Positions 51,130 through 64,000 of a stretch of 64,000 bases of DNA are shown piece after piece. The DNA is from Girardinichthys multiradiatus (lineage: Eukaryota; Chordata; Actinopteri; Cyprinodontiformes; Goodeidae), in the NCBI RefSeq assembly GCF_021462225.1, contig NC_061817.1:12639204-12703203 (forward strand), written 5' to 3'. How positions within the stretch are numbered: position 1 is the stretch's first letter; each line of letters opens with the position of its first letter. The notes beneath the pieces were generated by a model. That model searched no databases, was not told the origin of the DNA, and was given only the letters and a program-made list of their open reading frames with translations. The position numbers were made by a program, and so were the translations under genes.

Positions 51130-52806
51130 TCAGGTGCGCTGGATGACGGGTGTCAGAACCCGGTGGTGGACACCGGCAGTAAGGGATGCTGTTAAGCTGA
51201 AGAAGGAGTCCTATTGGCTGTGGTTGGCTTGTGGGACTCCTGAGGCGGCTGACGGGTACCGTGAGGCCAAGCGTGCTGCGGCCCGGGCTGTGGCAGAGGC
51301 AAAAACTCGGGCCTGGGAAGAGTTCGGTGAGGCCATGGAGAAGGACTACCGGTTGGCCTCGAAGCGATTCTGGCAAACCGTCCGGCGCCTCAGGAGGGGG
51401 AAGCAGTGCTTTGCCAACACTGTTTATAGTGGGGGCAGGAGACTGCTGACCTCGACTGAGGACATTATCGGGCGGTGGAAGGAGTACTTCGAGGATCTCC
51501 TCAATCCTGCCATCATGCATTCCACGGTGGAAACAGAGGCTGGGACTCTTTCATCACCCAGGCTGAAGTCACCGAGGTGGTTAAAAAGCTCCGCGGTGGC
51601 AAGGCTTCGGGGGTGGATGAGATCCGCCCAGAGTACCTCAAGTCTCTGGATGTTTTATGGCTGTCATGGTTGACACGCCTCTTCAACATTGCGTGGCGAT
51701 CGGGGACAGTGCCTCTGGACTGGCAGACTGGGGTGGTGGTCCCCCTTTATAAGAAGGGGGACCGGAGGGTGTGTTCCAACTACAGGGGGATCACACTCCT
51801 CAGCCTCCCTGGTAAGGCCTACGCCAGGGTATTGGAGAGGAGAGTCCGACCGATAGTCGAACCTCGGCTTCAGGAGGAGCAGTGTGGTTTTCGTCCCGGC
51901 CGTGGAACACTGGACCAGCTCTATACCCTCTACAGGGTGCTCGAGGGTTCATGGGAGTTTGCCCAACCGGTTCACATGTGTTTTGTGGACCTGGAGAAGG
52001 CATTCGACTGTGTCCCTCGTGATGCCCTGTGGGGGGTGCTCCAGGAGTATGGAATCGGGGGCCCTTTATTAGGGGCCATCCGGTCCCTGTACGAGCGGAG
52101 CAGGAGTTTGGTTCGCATTGCCGGCACTAAGTCGGACCTGTTCCCGGTGCATGTTGGACTCCGGCAGGGCTGCCCTTTGTCACCGGTCCTGTTCATAACT
52201 TTTATGGACAGGATTTCTAGATGCAGCCAAGGGCTGGAGGGGGTCTGGTTTGGGGACCAGTGGATTTCGTCTCTTCTTTTTGTGGATGACGTGGTCCTGC
52301 TGGCCCCCTCTAGCCAAGACCTACAGCATGCGCTGGGATGAGGATCAAGTCCTCCAAGTCCGAGGCCATGGTACTCGACCGGAAAAGGGTGGCTTGTCCT
52401 CTTCAGGTTGGAGGGGAGTTCCTGCCTCAAGTGGAGGAGTTTAAGTATCTCGGGGTCTTGTTCACGAGTGAGGGAAGAATGGAGCGGGAGATCGACAGAC
52501 GGATCGGTGCGGCTGCCACAGTAATGGGGGCGCTGTACCGGTCCGTTGTGGTGAAGAGAGAGCTGAGCCGAAAAGCAAAGCTCTCAATTTACTGGTCGGT
52601 CTACGTTCCTACCCTCACCTATGGCCATGACCGAAAGAACGAGATCCCGGATACAAGCGGCTGAAATGAGCTGGAGGGACTATGTCTCTCGTCTGGCCAG
52701 GGAACGCCTTGGGCTCCCCCTGGAGGAACTGGAGGAGGTGTCTGGAGAGAGGGACGTCTGGATAAGCGGAAGACGACGAGTACGAGTACATTTTTGTGAT
52801 GAATAA
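51130..52806 (+). pseudogene. LINE reverse transcriptase, internally deleted
   Basis: Encodes a non-LTR reverse transcriptase core over two frames: VVVPLYKKGDRRVCSNYRGI, LLSLPGKAYARVLERR, EEQCGFRPGRGTLDQLY, CFVDLEKAFDCVPR, VGLRQGCPLSPVLF and the catalytic box LLFVDDVVLL. One frame change is at about 51540. Two deletions remove codons after DLQHALG (52339) and after LTYGH (52628), so the thumb and connection regions are damaged. The clade is not resolved here. The same family left a fragment at 18857-19330. Confidence 0.85.
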
Positions 52807-52809
52807 TTT

Positions 52810-54150
52810 GTATTTCTTGTCTGAATTTGAAATGAAATAAGGGTCAGGAATTTATTGATCAGAAGAATGCCGTGGGTGAAACATTGTTTTTTTCCACAAT
52901 GTGTAGCTTTTTTTAGTCACCATTGTAGTAGTTTGTGCCCCCTGTGATAGCTCATTGTGAAATCTGAGCTCCACAGCAGTTTGTGGCATAATCTCATATA
53001 TCAGTCAATGGCCACAATAAAGGTGTGTAAAGCAGCAGACGGGTGCTGGCCAATCATGGATTGTCAGAGTAAAAATCTTTAGTGTCTGTGTGTTGACACT
53101 GAGCTCTGGAAATTCACGTATCATTTATTCTTCTTAACATTTCTCATACTGTGACTGTTAAACCACATAGCCCAAATAACTCCATATTAATGTGTCTCAG
53201 GTGAAGATCAGCCGAGTTCATGTCTGAAGATTAACGCAGTTCAAGTGTCTGAATTTTGGAGGAACAGCAGCAGGCCTGCTGTTCTAAACCTCTCGCAAGA
53301 AAATAACGGTTTAAAAGTTTCATACTTTCCCCTTCTTTACAGACATACAGTAAATACTAATGGTAAAGATTTAGTTCCTTAAATCTAGAGTTTATTTTCA
53401 AATTCTAAAGCTATTTAAGAGGAAACAAATTTAAAGACATACAATAGAGAGAGAGCTGCATTGAAAATAAATATAATTTATTCAGCACATAATGCAATAC
53501 AGCCCCTGGAACTGGAAATTACTCTATACTACTTGCAGAAGAACTTTGACTCAGAAAACGAAAAGTAAGCACAAAGTTGATAATTGGCAAATCTATTCCT
53601 TCAGGAACTATCAGCCAGGACTACATGCAGAAACAAACTGATTCCTTTCTTGCTTCTAATTAGCGTAGGCTGGCTGTATACTCGTCTGTATTCACAGCTC
53701 GTAGCCCACTGATTGCTCTCAGCCTGAAAACTGAGGACAGTGGAGAATGCTGCACGCCTCTGACCACATCTGTTTGTAAGCAGCCAGCTGCGATGGCCTT
53801 TAACAACTACCATGATAGCAGAACAGTGAAGCACAACACATTTTCAAGCAAAAGAAAAACGGAAAACTTTACCCACAAAAAGCAGAGTCCTTTAGGAAGC
53901 ATTTTCTTGATGGCGGTCCAGTTTGTGGTGCAATTAGGCTGTAACTTCTCAGCATGAGTCATCAGTGGGTTGAGGCAAAAAACATCTGAGGTTGGAACCG
54001 AAACCATTTGGTTTCATCATCATTAAAGAGAACGATACTCCCAGCCAACACCACATACAGAATACCTTCTAATCCCGTTGTCATGGCAGTAAAGATGTAG
54101 AATGCCAGTGGACAGTTCACTGTTTTTCTTTGTGTATTTAAGTATTCATA
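52810..54150. other. Spacer without recognised genes
   Basis: A/T-rich sequence with short random open frames only. No repeat family identified. Confidence 0.5.
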
Positions 54151-54154
54151 TCCC

Positions 54155-54650
54155 TTGACCTCTTTCATATTTTGTCATGTTACAAACACAAACCCCAATG
54201 TATTTTAATTGGGTTTTAGGTGAAAGGCCACTACAAATTAGTGCATATTTTTGAAGTGGAAGGAAAAGGATACATAGTTTTAAACATTTTAAGAATACAA
54301 ATTAGAAAAGTGTTTCCTCTATTTATGTTCAACCCCCTGAGTTAAGAGTTTGTAGAACCTACCTGTTCAGCAATAAATGCATCACAAAATATTTTTGCCA
54401 AAGTAGTCTGCTTTTTTTTAGAAATCGGATGTGTAAATCTTTGTGGATCTGAAACATGAAAAAGGCACTCACATGTTTGCCCTTTTAAAAAGAAAGGTAT
54501 TCACTGTCCTATATTTTTTGGTTCGAATGTTTATAATATTTCCATCTAGGAGTTTTTCTGGCTGTATTGTCAGCAATAAGAACAGGATGTAGGCGCATCC
54601 TTCTTGAAAAAGCTTGTTTTAAATGGGTGTCCCCAAGTCTGCTTTTGAGT
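54155..54650. repeat. Degenerate Tc1-like fragment
   Basis: Has the end phrase CATGTTACAAACACAAACCCC and AATTGGGTTTTAGGTG, as in the remnant at 55.1 kb. Confidence 0.6.
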
Positions 54651-55094
54651 AAAAAGCCACAAGAAATCTAAGAGAAAAAACAAATGCAGAATGCAGAAAA
54701 ACAACACAAAGATGAAAATATTATGTTAATAATTCCAATAATCATTCCAATCATCATTTGATCTTTTTAAAGACAAAAACTATAAGGCATTTACATAGTT
54801 AAACAAAATAATACCCAGTTATTTCATTCTTATAATTTAATATTCACTTGAAAGAATTTGAGATTGGTTGGAGTGTATTCCTCCCTCAAGTGTTCTACAC
54901 TTACTCTGTCTAATACATTACGAATGGTTAATTACACTGTGAGAACAGCCCTAATCAGATCAACTCACTTTAACTAGAATGAGGGTTGATTAGTAATGAA
55001 TCCAATAAGCATCACTTCTGCAAAACATATTGTATAAAATAAACATTTTACAGAAACCAATCACAGGCCATGTGTGTCCTATGCATTGCCTTTA

Positions 55095-55970
55095 TATATA
55101 GTGATTCATTCAAACCCCTTGAACTTTTTCACATTATGTTACCTTACAACCACAGAATTCACTGCAGTATAGTTGGATTTTATGTTTTAGACAATTTGCA
55201 CCAAGCTGTTTAGGAGACATCGTAAACGCAGAAGAAAAGAAGGTGCTCTGGTCAGATGAGAGCAAAATGTAACTCTAAATGCAAAACACAACATGTGGCA
55301 GAAAACTAAACTGCATGATGGACACGGTGGTGGCAGCATCATGCAATGGGGATGCTTCTTTCAGCAGGGACAACAAAGCAGGTGAGAGTAAATGGGAACA
55401 TGGATGGAGATGAATGAAGGATAATCCTAGAAAACATGTTAGAAGCTGCAAAAGACCTGAAACTGGGGTGGAGGTTCACCTTCCAACAGGAAACCAACCC
55501 TAAACATACAACCAGTAGTGCAATTAAAGGGCTTAGATTAAAGCATATTCATGTGTCACAATAGACCAGTCAAAGTCCAGTCCTAAATCTAATTGAAAAT
55601 TTGTAGTAAGACTTAATAATTGTAATCTTCACAGACAGTCTGGATCTAATTTAACTGAACTTGAGCTATTCTGTCAAGAATGGCCAATTTTAGTTTTTCA
55701 GTCTAGATGTGCAAAGCAGGTACACTTTAATTGCAGCAAAAGGTGGTCTCTACAAAGTATTGACACAGTGAGGCTGAATACAAATGCACACCACACTCAT
55801 ATTTTATGTGTATAAACTTTTAAAAGCCATGCATCACTTTCCTGCCACTTCACAATCATGCGCTACGTTGTGTGTTTTCTATTCATGAAATCCCAATGAA
55901 ATACATGGAAGTTTGTGGCTGTAATATTATAAAAGCTCAAGGGGATTGAACACTTTTTCAAGGTGCGCTA
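55095..55970 (+). repeat. Degenerate Tc1-like element, nearly full length
   Basis: Inverted ends are recognisable (CAAACCCCTTGAACTTTTTC on the left, GCTCAAGGGGATTGAACAC on the right). Between them is the transposase-derived phrase GACACGGTGGTGGCAGCATC and diverged downstream codons. Many stops. Confidence 0.7.
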
Positions 55971-55983
55971 TATTACAGAATCA

Positions 55984-55989
55984 TTTATT
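55984..55989 (-). terminator. Poly(A) signal of the bmerb1-like gene
   Basis: AATAAA on the minus strand, 76 bp after the stop codon. Confidence 0.6.
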
Positions 55990-56064
55990 ATGAAAGGAAA
56001 ACCACAGAACAGATACACAAAAACACTGAGGAGCAACATGCAGTGGCCTCCAGTTTTTACTTCT

Positions 56065-59000
56065 TTAAAGGATGGAGCAGGAGAAGCCGCAGCAGTCTTT
56101 CAGCAGCGTCAGTCCAGTTTTAGAGATAAACGGATTAGATGTCTGCTGGGATTTGGATGCAACCTTACGATCTTGCAGAGCACCTGAACGACACAAAATA
56201 ATGGAAAACACACTGGGCCCGATCTTCAAAGATTCCAAATAAGTGCTACATTGCACGTGCAACTGGTGGACGTGTTGCGGCTGATCTACAAAGATTGCTT
56301 GCGCAATGGAAACCAGGTATAAAAGTGGTTTGGACGGCCCTATTTGGATGAGAAAATTGCGTGTGCTACTGGCTGTTACCTTGGAGTGTGTTGGAGAGCA
56401 CTGCGGTCATAAAAGAAAGATGAAGTTAGAAGCCACGATGTTGGAGGTAATAATAATAAATACAATAATAATAGTAAATTGCATTTATATACAGTAAGTA
56501 TCTCAAAGTGCAACAAAACAACAGTAAAAATATTCAAAAAGATGAAAATACTAGAAACTACAGTTAAACCATGAAAGTATAGAAAATTATATTTGCATAT
56601 CCTCCTCCCACAAATTTGAGAGTTTGAGTTATTATCTTATGTTTTGCATTTTCATGAAGGCAAACATTTGTAGATCAGCTTTGCGTACACATTCCAGTAT
56701 GCACATGTTTTTGTACACGCAAACCTTTTGAAGATGAGGCCCTTAGTCTATAAAATCTGAAGTTCTATATTTGTAGAATGTAACTTCTTGTAGGGCTGCA
56801 TGATATTAGGAAACACACACAATAAGTGATAATATTGGTCAACTCTGCATATGCGGTGTGATTTGGTGAAAATAAACAATTAATTAAAAAGCGTTACTGT
56901 CCTTCTGCATGGGGTTCATTGCCAATAAAGAACAAAGAAAAAGAGTAGTCCATCCAGCAACTGGAAGATATTGAAGAAAAAAATTATTTATTAACAAAGG
57001 TTTTCTTAAAAAAAATTGCAGCAATAAAACTGCTTAGTTGGAGTTTCTTAACATCTTAACCACCCGAGAACCTCTTTACCTTCTAAAACGTTATGCAGCA
57101 ATAAATAACTAGTGTAGCTAAATGTATCACAGGTATAGAGAGCCTTAATGCATTAGTTAAAAAATTATCAGACATTTATCGGAGTCCGGGCAGTTCTTTG
57201 TGATATGCATACTGTGTACAGTGGTAATGCGATAATGATAAATATGCTATATATTGTACAGTACTTTCTTACTAAAAATCTAACACGACAAATCTTAGAA
57301 GTCTTCAGTGCGGCCAAGCTGAAGGTACAAACAGGAGTCAGAAAGCTTAATTTGACACAAAGAACTTCACTGATCATTCTATTCTTTCATGCCAAATTCA
57401 TTGTTGAAGATAAACAATTAATTTTCATACAATTTTTAAAGTTTGTTTGTACATTTTCTGTGTTCTAACTACATTGCAATATACTTCATTGCTTTTTAGA
57501 AATTGAATGTGCTACCTGCTGCCTTCTGCAGAAAAACGCATCTCTATGCACTGATTCTTACCAAAACAAACAAACTTCAAAACATCTCTTTGGGGATTTT
57601 AAGAAGGAAACCCTACATCTAAGTGGGATGTTTATTTTGGTGTAATTGAACCCAACGTTTTATACGATTTATAATCTGTATCTGTATTAACCTATAACTA
57701 TTTGGTATACAGGTAGAACCTCATTAAACAACATTGCAAAATTCACACCTTGACATATCAGTGGGACTCAGTGACTTGTTTAACTCACCTTTTTCAGCCA
57801 AACCACTGGAAAATTTTGACTGTAAGAAGGCTGGCATCTCCGTGTCTTCCTCTCTTTCCCTGAGGACAAAATTTCCTTCATTTTATTGTTCTAGGACATG
57901 TTTTTAATGCTTTATTTGATGCACCGATAACTTAAGACCACAGACTGGACTGATACATTCATTCTGTGAATGCTGCATCTGTACAGCTCTTTTCTCATTT
58001 TTTTCATTTTCATATCTAATATTTACCGGAGATGTCTGTGCTACCTCCCACCTGACATCCTAGTTTGTGAGGAATAAACTGTCACTCAGTTATTTCTGAT
58101 CCTCAGCTGCTTATCAGCAATGGCAGCTAATTTGCACCATAAATAAACAGCCGGAGTGATGTAGGATGTACTGTTTAGATCCTGTACGTGATAAAACCAA
58201 GAACACATAAAAAGCAAAGCAAGTTTATTTCTATAGCTTCCTCCATTCATTAGCAATAAAACAGTACCTTGGAGCAGCCAGAAAGTACATTAGAAAAATT
58301 ACATCAAGAAAATAACATTAAATTGCATGTATTACATAGCTAATAACTGATAAAACAAACTGTCAATGTAAGCTTAACCCATAAAGAAATGTTGCAGAAA
58401 TCAATAAAGTTTTCCATCCTAAATTAAAGCAGCCAACAGTTTCCTCACACATTAGGCTTTCAGGGGCTTGGTTTCAGAGTTGAAGAGGATGCTGACTCCC
58501 ATGATTTAGTTCTGATCGTGGCAACAATAAGTAAACAGTGTAGGAACTCTCTGACAAACTAACTCTGAGACATATTTAGGCCCCAGATCATTCAGTGCCA
58601 TTTTAAAATATCACAGGAGTGAGACATTTTCTGTTTCCTGTGTTGGTGAGGACTCTGGCAGCAGCATTTTGGATAATGTACAGATGTGGGATTTTTATTT
58701 GCTGAATCTTAAGGCATTATTGAAATAATCTAGTCGACTGAAAATTTAAGCATGCAGCAGTTGTTACATGTTTTGTTTTAAGAGGAATTTCACAATTCTT
58801 GCAAAGTTTCTCAAATGACAGCAGGGTTTGTTCGTTCCATCCATCCATCCATCCATCCAGTCGCTTGTGTATCCAGGATACAAGCAGCCCTGGTGGAGTC
58901 AAGTCTACAGTAACAAGCTTGACCATGTACGAGAATGTGAGCACAGGTCTTTGGTTAGTAATACGTCTTGTTGAGTGTTGATCTCCAACCTTGCACTTCT

Positions 59001-60535
59001 AGGCTAAAAATTAATTACTTCTGTAGGAAATTGGTGTCTTGTGAGAAATATAAAGATGTGTGTCATTAGCATAGTATAAGAGAAGTAATACTCTAAACAA
59101 TCTGAACTAGGGAGGACATGTACATATGGAATAAAAGTGGCCCGAGAATAAACCCTTGAGGAACCCTACGTGTGAACTTTATTTGGTCAAATTATAATGC
59201 AAAATGATACCCAGTTATCAGTTCAGTATCATATGATCAACTATATCAAATGCCACACTCAGACACATTATTAAAAAATGGAAGGTTTCGGTCCATCACT
59301 TTTAAGATGTAAGTCTGGTGATAATTTTACAAGAGCAGTTAGAGGATCAGACTAAAAAGGAGTGACGTGAATGAACAAAATGCAAAGAGATAGATTTTAA
59401 GAGAGGGGACAAAAAAGACTTCATGTAAACAGCTGATTCAAATACAGGTACTTTTCAGAGTGCAAAAGTCATCTATTAGGAACATTTCACTACACTTTGT
59501 GAAAGATTCTGTCACCAAAAGCGTGATCCAAAACATGCTGAAATACTCAACTCTTGTAGTTAGCTTATTTAGTGAAATCAAAAATCTGTATTAAATATCT
59601 TGCATCTCTGCCAAATGATGATCTTCTACATTTATAATGTACATTTTTAGGGTGTTGGGAAAACATCACCACTCAAAGTCCTCTTGGTTCTTTAGTCTCA
59701 CCTGAGCCTTTCAAACTCCACATCATCCACCAAGAAGTCTCTGGTCTCCACCAGCTTGTTAATCTGCTTCAGCAGCTTCTCCTCCTTCTCTCTGTCTTCT
59801 GTGGACTTGTCTTTGTCTGTTTAACAGTCACAAGATGGGCCTCATAATTTGAAACAGTCCTATCTATTTAAATGAAAAACTACAAGTAATTTGGGATTAT
59901 TTTGTAGGTCCAGTAGACCTTTGAAAGATCCTTTATTTAGATCTATTCCATCGCCTTTAGAAAAAAAAAATTACTTACTTTAGTTCACTTACTTTCATGT
60001 TAAAACTCTAAATAAAATCAGCCTTGTGGTAGTTAGACTGTTAGGCTTCATCGATCATTACGAGGTTTTTTAATTTAAGAAAATACTTTTACTGATCTTT
60101 TCAGTAGGTGCAGCGACTGTTTAGTATTATACCTTAAACTCAATAACTTGAAGAGTTTCTTTACTGGTCTAAAATTTTAAGGCACAAGATTTAATAAAAT
60201 ATCAACTCAAGGTTAAATGAGAAAAAACCCTTGAAAAAATAAATCTATATTTAAAGGTCCTGTTTGTAGAATGTGCTGAAATTTACACCTGTCCTCCGAA
60301 GGTAATCACTGTTCACAAGCACACAGATCTTCATTAGAGATTAGAAAATCAAAAACTGCATTAGCTGGAAACCTTCTGAGAAAATGTGGGTGGGTCGGCA
60401 ACAATGTGGGAAATCGCCACACACAGAAAGAGACGTTTTCTATAAATATTTTTCAATTTACCTGGAATTGTGATGAGTTTCTGCAGCTCCTGTTTCAACC
60501 GTGTAATTTCTTTACAGAGCTGAATGTCATCCATC
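56065..60535 (-). CDS. bmerb1: bMERB-domain protein 1-like (C16orf45 family), 3' part
   Basis: Four exons with consistent phases are visible: 60462-60535, 59702-59816, 57789-57859 and 56065-56183. They encode about 125 C-terminal residues. MDDIQLCKEITRLKQELQKL, then INKLVETRDFLVDDVEFERLR, then REEDTEM follow the second half of the bivalent Mical/EHBP Rab-binding helix bundle. The end is KTGLTLLKDCCGFSCSIL, close to the family C-terminus. The last four residues CSIL form a possible CaaX prenylation motif. The 5' exons must lie beyond the right edge or in the unsearched 3.4 kb, where I found none. It could be a paralog rather than bmerb1 itself. The family is linked to microtubules and neurite growth in published work, but that role is not visible here. 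Confidence 0.82.
56214..56744. mobile_element. MITE in the last bmerb1-like intron region
   Basis: Imperfect inverted ends TGGGCCCGATCTTCAAAGAT and CCTTTTGAAGATGAGGCCC, with inner GCGCAATGG/GCGTACAC motifs common to fish MITEs of this type. It contains no coding region. The left end lies 31 bp from the last exon. Confidence 0.6.
58440..59420. repeat. Probable old retroelement fragment with CCAT microsatellite
   Basis: Phrases such as GGCAGCAGCATTTTGGATAA and AATAAACCCTTGAGGAACCC recur in fish interspersed repeats. A pure CCAT run lies at 58836-58859. The family could not be named. Confidence 0.4.
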
Positions 60536-63500
60536 CTGAGTGAAGAACATAAAACAACGGCGTTGGACATGTGCAGAAAAGTCAGCTGTGTGTAAACTGG
60601 ACTTGAATGTTTTTGATACTGAAGTGAATGCTTGACTTCAGCATTGCACAGTCTGTTTATGATATATTCAAAAGTTCAACATTAACAGATTTTAATTTCT
60701 TTCTATTATTTTTCTTAGAGGAAAATTAGTATTTAAATTTCTAAAAGGGTAAATATTATATTTGATCAATTTTCTAAATAAAATGAGTTAGCCTTTAGCA
60801 GATTTTTCAGTGGTAAATTAAATGTTAAATGAATAAAAGATAACTGTTAATAAATATTTAACGATTTAAAGATAATTATTACATGTTCATGACTTGGATT
60901 GGAGCCACCTCTAAATACATCAGCCAAGAAATGAAAGCTTGGGAACAAAATGGGTCTTCCAAATGGACAATAATCCTTAATATACGGCCACATTGGCGAC
61001 AGAGTGGCTGAAGGAGAACCGAGTCAATGTTCTGTCAGTAGGAATGGACCAAAAGTAATGCAAACCTTTAGAAGAAGCTTGTGGAAGGAAACAAAAAACT
61101 AATTATTTGCTTCATACACTTCGAAAGGAAAAAAACTAAGGAAATGTATGTATACCTCTGAATTTGAAGAAAGTTTAACAAAACATCTTCTCATTTTTCT
61201 AGTATTAAGCAAATATAAATAATAATAAAAAGTTAACTTTTTTCTGATTTAAAGGCAGACAGGGAGAAAAAATGTTTACGTGTCTTTCTATACAGAGTGT
61301 ACATTTATGGGTTCAACTGCACAGTATGTGGGTTTAATAGCTGAAATATCATCACCATTCTGCCCTCTGTGTATAATCCTACCTGACACTTTAATGTCAG
61401 ATTTGACCTTCTCAATAGTAATAGCTCATTTAATGGGGCTGGCTGCATGTGGAAATTGGACTGTTTGATACACTTTGAGCTTGTTTAATCTAACAGGCTT
61501 TACGTCAGCTGTACATATAGGAGTATGACTCATGGGCTCACAGAGAAGTGCTTTTTTAAGATATTGATATATAAATGTAGGAGATGGATTGGAGTAGGAG
61601 TTGGGCAGACACATGACAGGCTATGTTTGTGGAAAAACCTGGAGGATGCACATAAAACATAAATATGAATTCCAGTGATATATTCTGAAGAGTAATAATC
61701 TCAGTTACCTTTATTTTGTAGATAAATGTAATTCTTAGACTAGTGTTCCTGCTGCACACCTTGTTCTCTTACTGAAGCTGCATTTGGGGATGCATTGTTT
61801 AGTATTCCAACTGCATTAGGAGTTGTAATAATGAAAGATTTGAAAATACAGAAAACAAACACTTAAATCCTACTGTCACCAAGCCAATGGGGATAATTGC
61901 TTTCATTTAAAACTGAAAAGCAACAACTATTTCTACTGTGGTTAACATAATATAATGCTGGGATGAGCAGTTATCGCATTATCTACATCAGGGGTTCCCA
62001 CACATTTCAGCTTGTGACCCCCCAAAAAACAGTACTAGAGACTGGTGACCCCCTATTGGTGACCTGGCGATCCCCTAAAAATACATATAATTAATTCACT
62101 CTATATTTATTTATTAAATAAATAAGTATATAGTTTAATAATTTAATGGTATGTCTAATTATTTAATAATGTATTAAATAAGTAAATGGTTCAGTTAAAT
62201 TATGTAATAATCACCTCCCCCGGGGACCCTACATAGACAAGTAGTTATAGATGATGGATGGATATTTCCAAACAGCCAAATTTGTCCTTTAGGTAAGAGA
62301 GGGGAAACTGTGGTAGCCTTTTCTATCAGCCAGCTGACTGGCAGTGTGCAGCAACCAGTGGGTTAGGACCAGTGCTGTGCTACCCTTGGTTCCATACAGC
62401 CAAGACAACTCTGGTTGTTCCGGTGGTTTCCATCTCATTAACATGACCTTAAACTATAGGAACAGTAAAAAGAAGGTTTTTTGCGATTTTGACACAGTTC
62501 CTTAACCTTTCGGGACCTATGGCTATCAACTGTTTTATAAAACCCATGTCACCATATGAGTGCCTATCACATGTCAGTAATGTGCATGTAAAAGCGAAAT
62601 CTGACAAGAAAAGGTACATTCTCTGTCAGGCTGCGCCTCCACTACACCGACTCCAACACGCTTCCTAATTATCAACTGCCTCCAACCCTTCTCCCTGTTG
62701 CAATGTGTCAAAAATAATGAGGTGTCTACAGAAAAAGAGCAAAATAATTAAAAACTATGAGAGGGTTTTGGCAGCCTGCTACAGTTTTAATCATGCTTGT
62801 AGTCCATTTTGCCATCGTGCACATGGCTGCGCTTGCTGCTGCTTGTTGTGCTCCTTGACTTATTCCTGATGGACAGCTAGGAGCATCTTGGAGTAATCAG
62901 AGGATTATAATACCATGTTTTACTGTGCTCGAGGCATTAATAGTAAGAAGATAATTAAATGACACCAGAAACATATATTGTCAATCAAGCCTATATCTAA
63001 AACAGAATGCCTTATGTCTAAGCAGGGGGTCAACTTAAAGCAGATTTTGGCTGCATTTATTTTTCTTTCACTGTGAGCTTGAACAGCTAAATGTATATTT
63101 TGAAATAATAATGATAACAAGAATGATTTTTACTTAAATTGTTTGTCTATGTTGTACTTTTTGGAATTTTGCTCACATTTTGACGTTAAATCACTTCTAT
63201 GTAGGCACATCTTTTTATGCTGCAGCAAAGATTATCTTTATAGATGGCACAATTTCAGAAGGCTACACGTAATAATTCCCCTGGTGAGAGAAAAAAAAGC
63301 TGAACTTACTTTGGCATTTCCCTAATGGCTGGAATGGTGTTTCTGCAGAGCATTATGATGTCAACAAGAAGGTGCCTTTTTGGGAGGAACATTTAGTGCT
63401 TCCACTTGGTATATTTTGGGGAGATTTTATATGACAACAAAATGCACAGTTGTGCAGTGGAAGAGAGATTTGTGTATTTTGTTTTTAGGAATACAAATCT

Positions 63501-63650
63501 AAAAAACCTGGTGTGCATTTTTAGTTATTCTGATACCACTAAATAAACTCAAGTGCCCTCAGAAGTCTAATTAGTACATACTCTGCCTGTGAATAATTTA
63601 ATCTCAGTATAAATCCAGCTGTTCTGTGAAGACCGCAGAGATTTGCTAGA
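60536..63650. other. Upstream intron of the bmerb1-like gene, no exon found
   Basis: The preceding exon must end in phase 2 (two bases of a Met codon), but no matching donor with a bMERB-like helix was found. A CAGGGGTTCCCACA motif at 61987 with ACCCCC repeats resembles the end of a hAT-type repeat. The rest is A/T-rich. Confidence 0.45.
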
Positions 63651-63654
63651 GAAC

Positions 63655-64000
63655 ATTAATGAGCAAAAAGCATCACAAAGACCAAGGAAACACAGCAGAC
63701 TGGTCCAAACCTGGTAGGACACACCAAGTATGTGGAAGAAGTGCTCTGGTTAGATGAGACCAAAGTGTAACTTTTTGGAAAGCACGCAAAACATTAAAAC
63801 AAACAAAAATCTAAATCCAAGTTAAACTCAGTTAGAACCTTTGTAAAACAGGTCCTGTTTATAGACATTCTCCATCCAATCTGATTGAGCTTAAGCTATT
63901 CTGCAAAGAACAACATGCAAATAATCAGTGTCTATATTTAAGGAAAGCTGCTAGAGGCATATCCCCAAAGACCTCCAGCTGTAATTTTAGCAAAAGGTGG
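63655..64000 (+). repeat. Degenerate Tc1-like fragment at the right edge
   Basis: Contains GTGCTCTGGTTAGATGAGACC and the closing AGCTGTAATTTTAGCAAAAGGTGG found in fish Tc1 remnants. It runs off the window. Confidence 0.6.

Noticed and set aside
63301..63345. Possible further bmerb1-like exon on the minus strand
   Set aside because: There is an acceptor and a good donor, but the only open frame (NTIPAIREMP) does not resemble the bMERB helix and the phase does not fit the next exon.

Overview
This is nuclear DNA from a teleost fish, probably a percomorph. Genes are split by canonical introns, several vertebrate single-copy genes sit side by side, and the space between them is packed with fish-type Tc1/mariner, PIF/Harbinger, MITE, SINE and LINE sequence. 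Five host genes can be modelled exon by exon, all on the minus strand: hmox1 (heme oxygenase 1, 270 aa), mcm5 (replicative helicase subunit, 738 aa), gcat (glycine C-acetyltransferase, 427 aa), tom1 (VHS/GAT endosomal adaptor, 462 aa) and the 3' part of a bmerb1-like gene. TOM1, HMOX1 and MCM5 are also neighbours on human chromosome 22, which supports the assignments.

Layout. 1-6403: a palindromic Harbinger-type element with inverted arms of 1854 and 1635 bp around two convergent genes, a frameshifted DDE transposase and an apparently intact 184-aa Myb/SANT-like gene. 6872-9018: a Tc1 element whose transposase N-terminus has been replaced by the Myb-like exons of a Harbinger element. 9079-11514: hmox1 and its promoter. 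12.3-16.8 kb: a SINE, two MITEs, a second ordinary Tc1 copy and a fragment of the Harbinger arm. 16814-18517: an inverted, 5'-truncated, nearly identical copy of hmox1. 18.6-19.7 kb: LINE debris. 20493-27488: mcm5 with an E2F/CCAAT promoter. 29168-34275: gcat. 36038-49896: tom1, with a defective Tc1, SINEs and a MITE in its introns. 51.1-52.8 kb: a broken LINE reverse transcriptase. 55984-60535: the bmerb1-like gene, whose 5' exons lie beyond the right edge.

The most unusual item is the chimeric element at 6872-9018. Between intact Tc1 terminal repeats, about 729 bp of Harbinger Myb-like gene replaces the 189 bp that encode the first DNA-binding subdomain of the Tc1 transposase, and the two reading frames are joined in frame. 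The final fused exon is open for 366 codons apart from one Trp-to-stop change. A one-base loss in an A-run of an upstream exon also breaks the present copy. A second notable point is that the Harbinger arms each carry the same 25-nt start-codon exon with a splice donor, so both convergent genes could be given the same promoter and first exon.

The host genes are ordinary and show no sign of acting together. hmox1 carries a cluster of antioxidant response elements, and mcm5 carries cell-cycle E2F and CCAAT sites.
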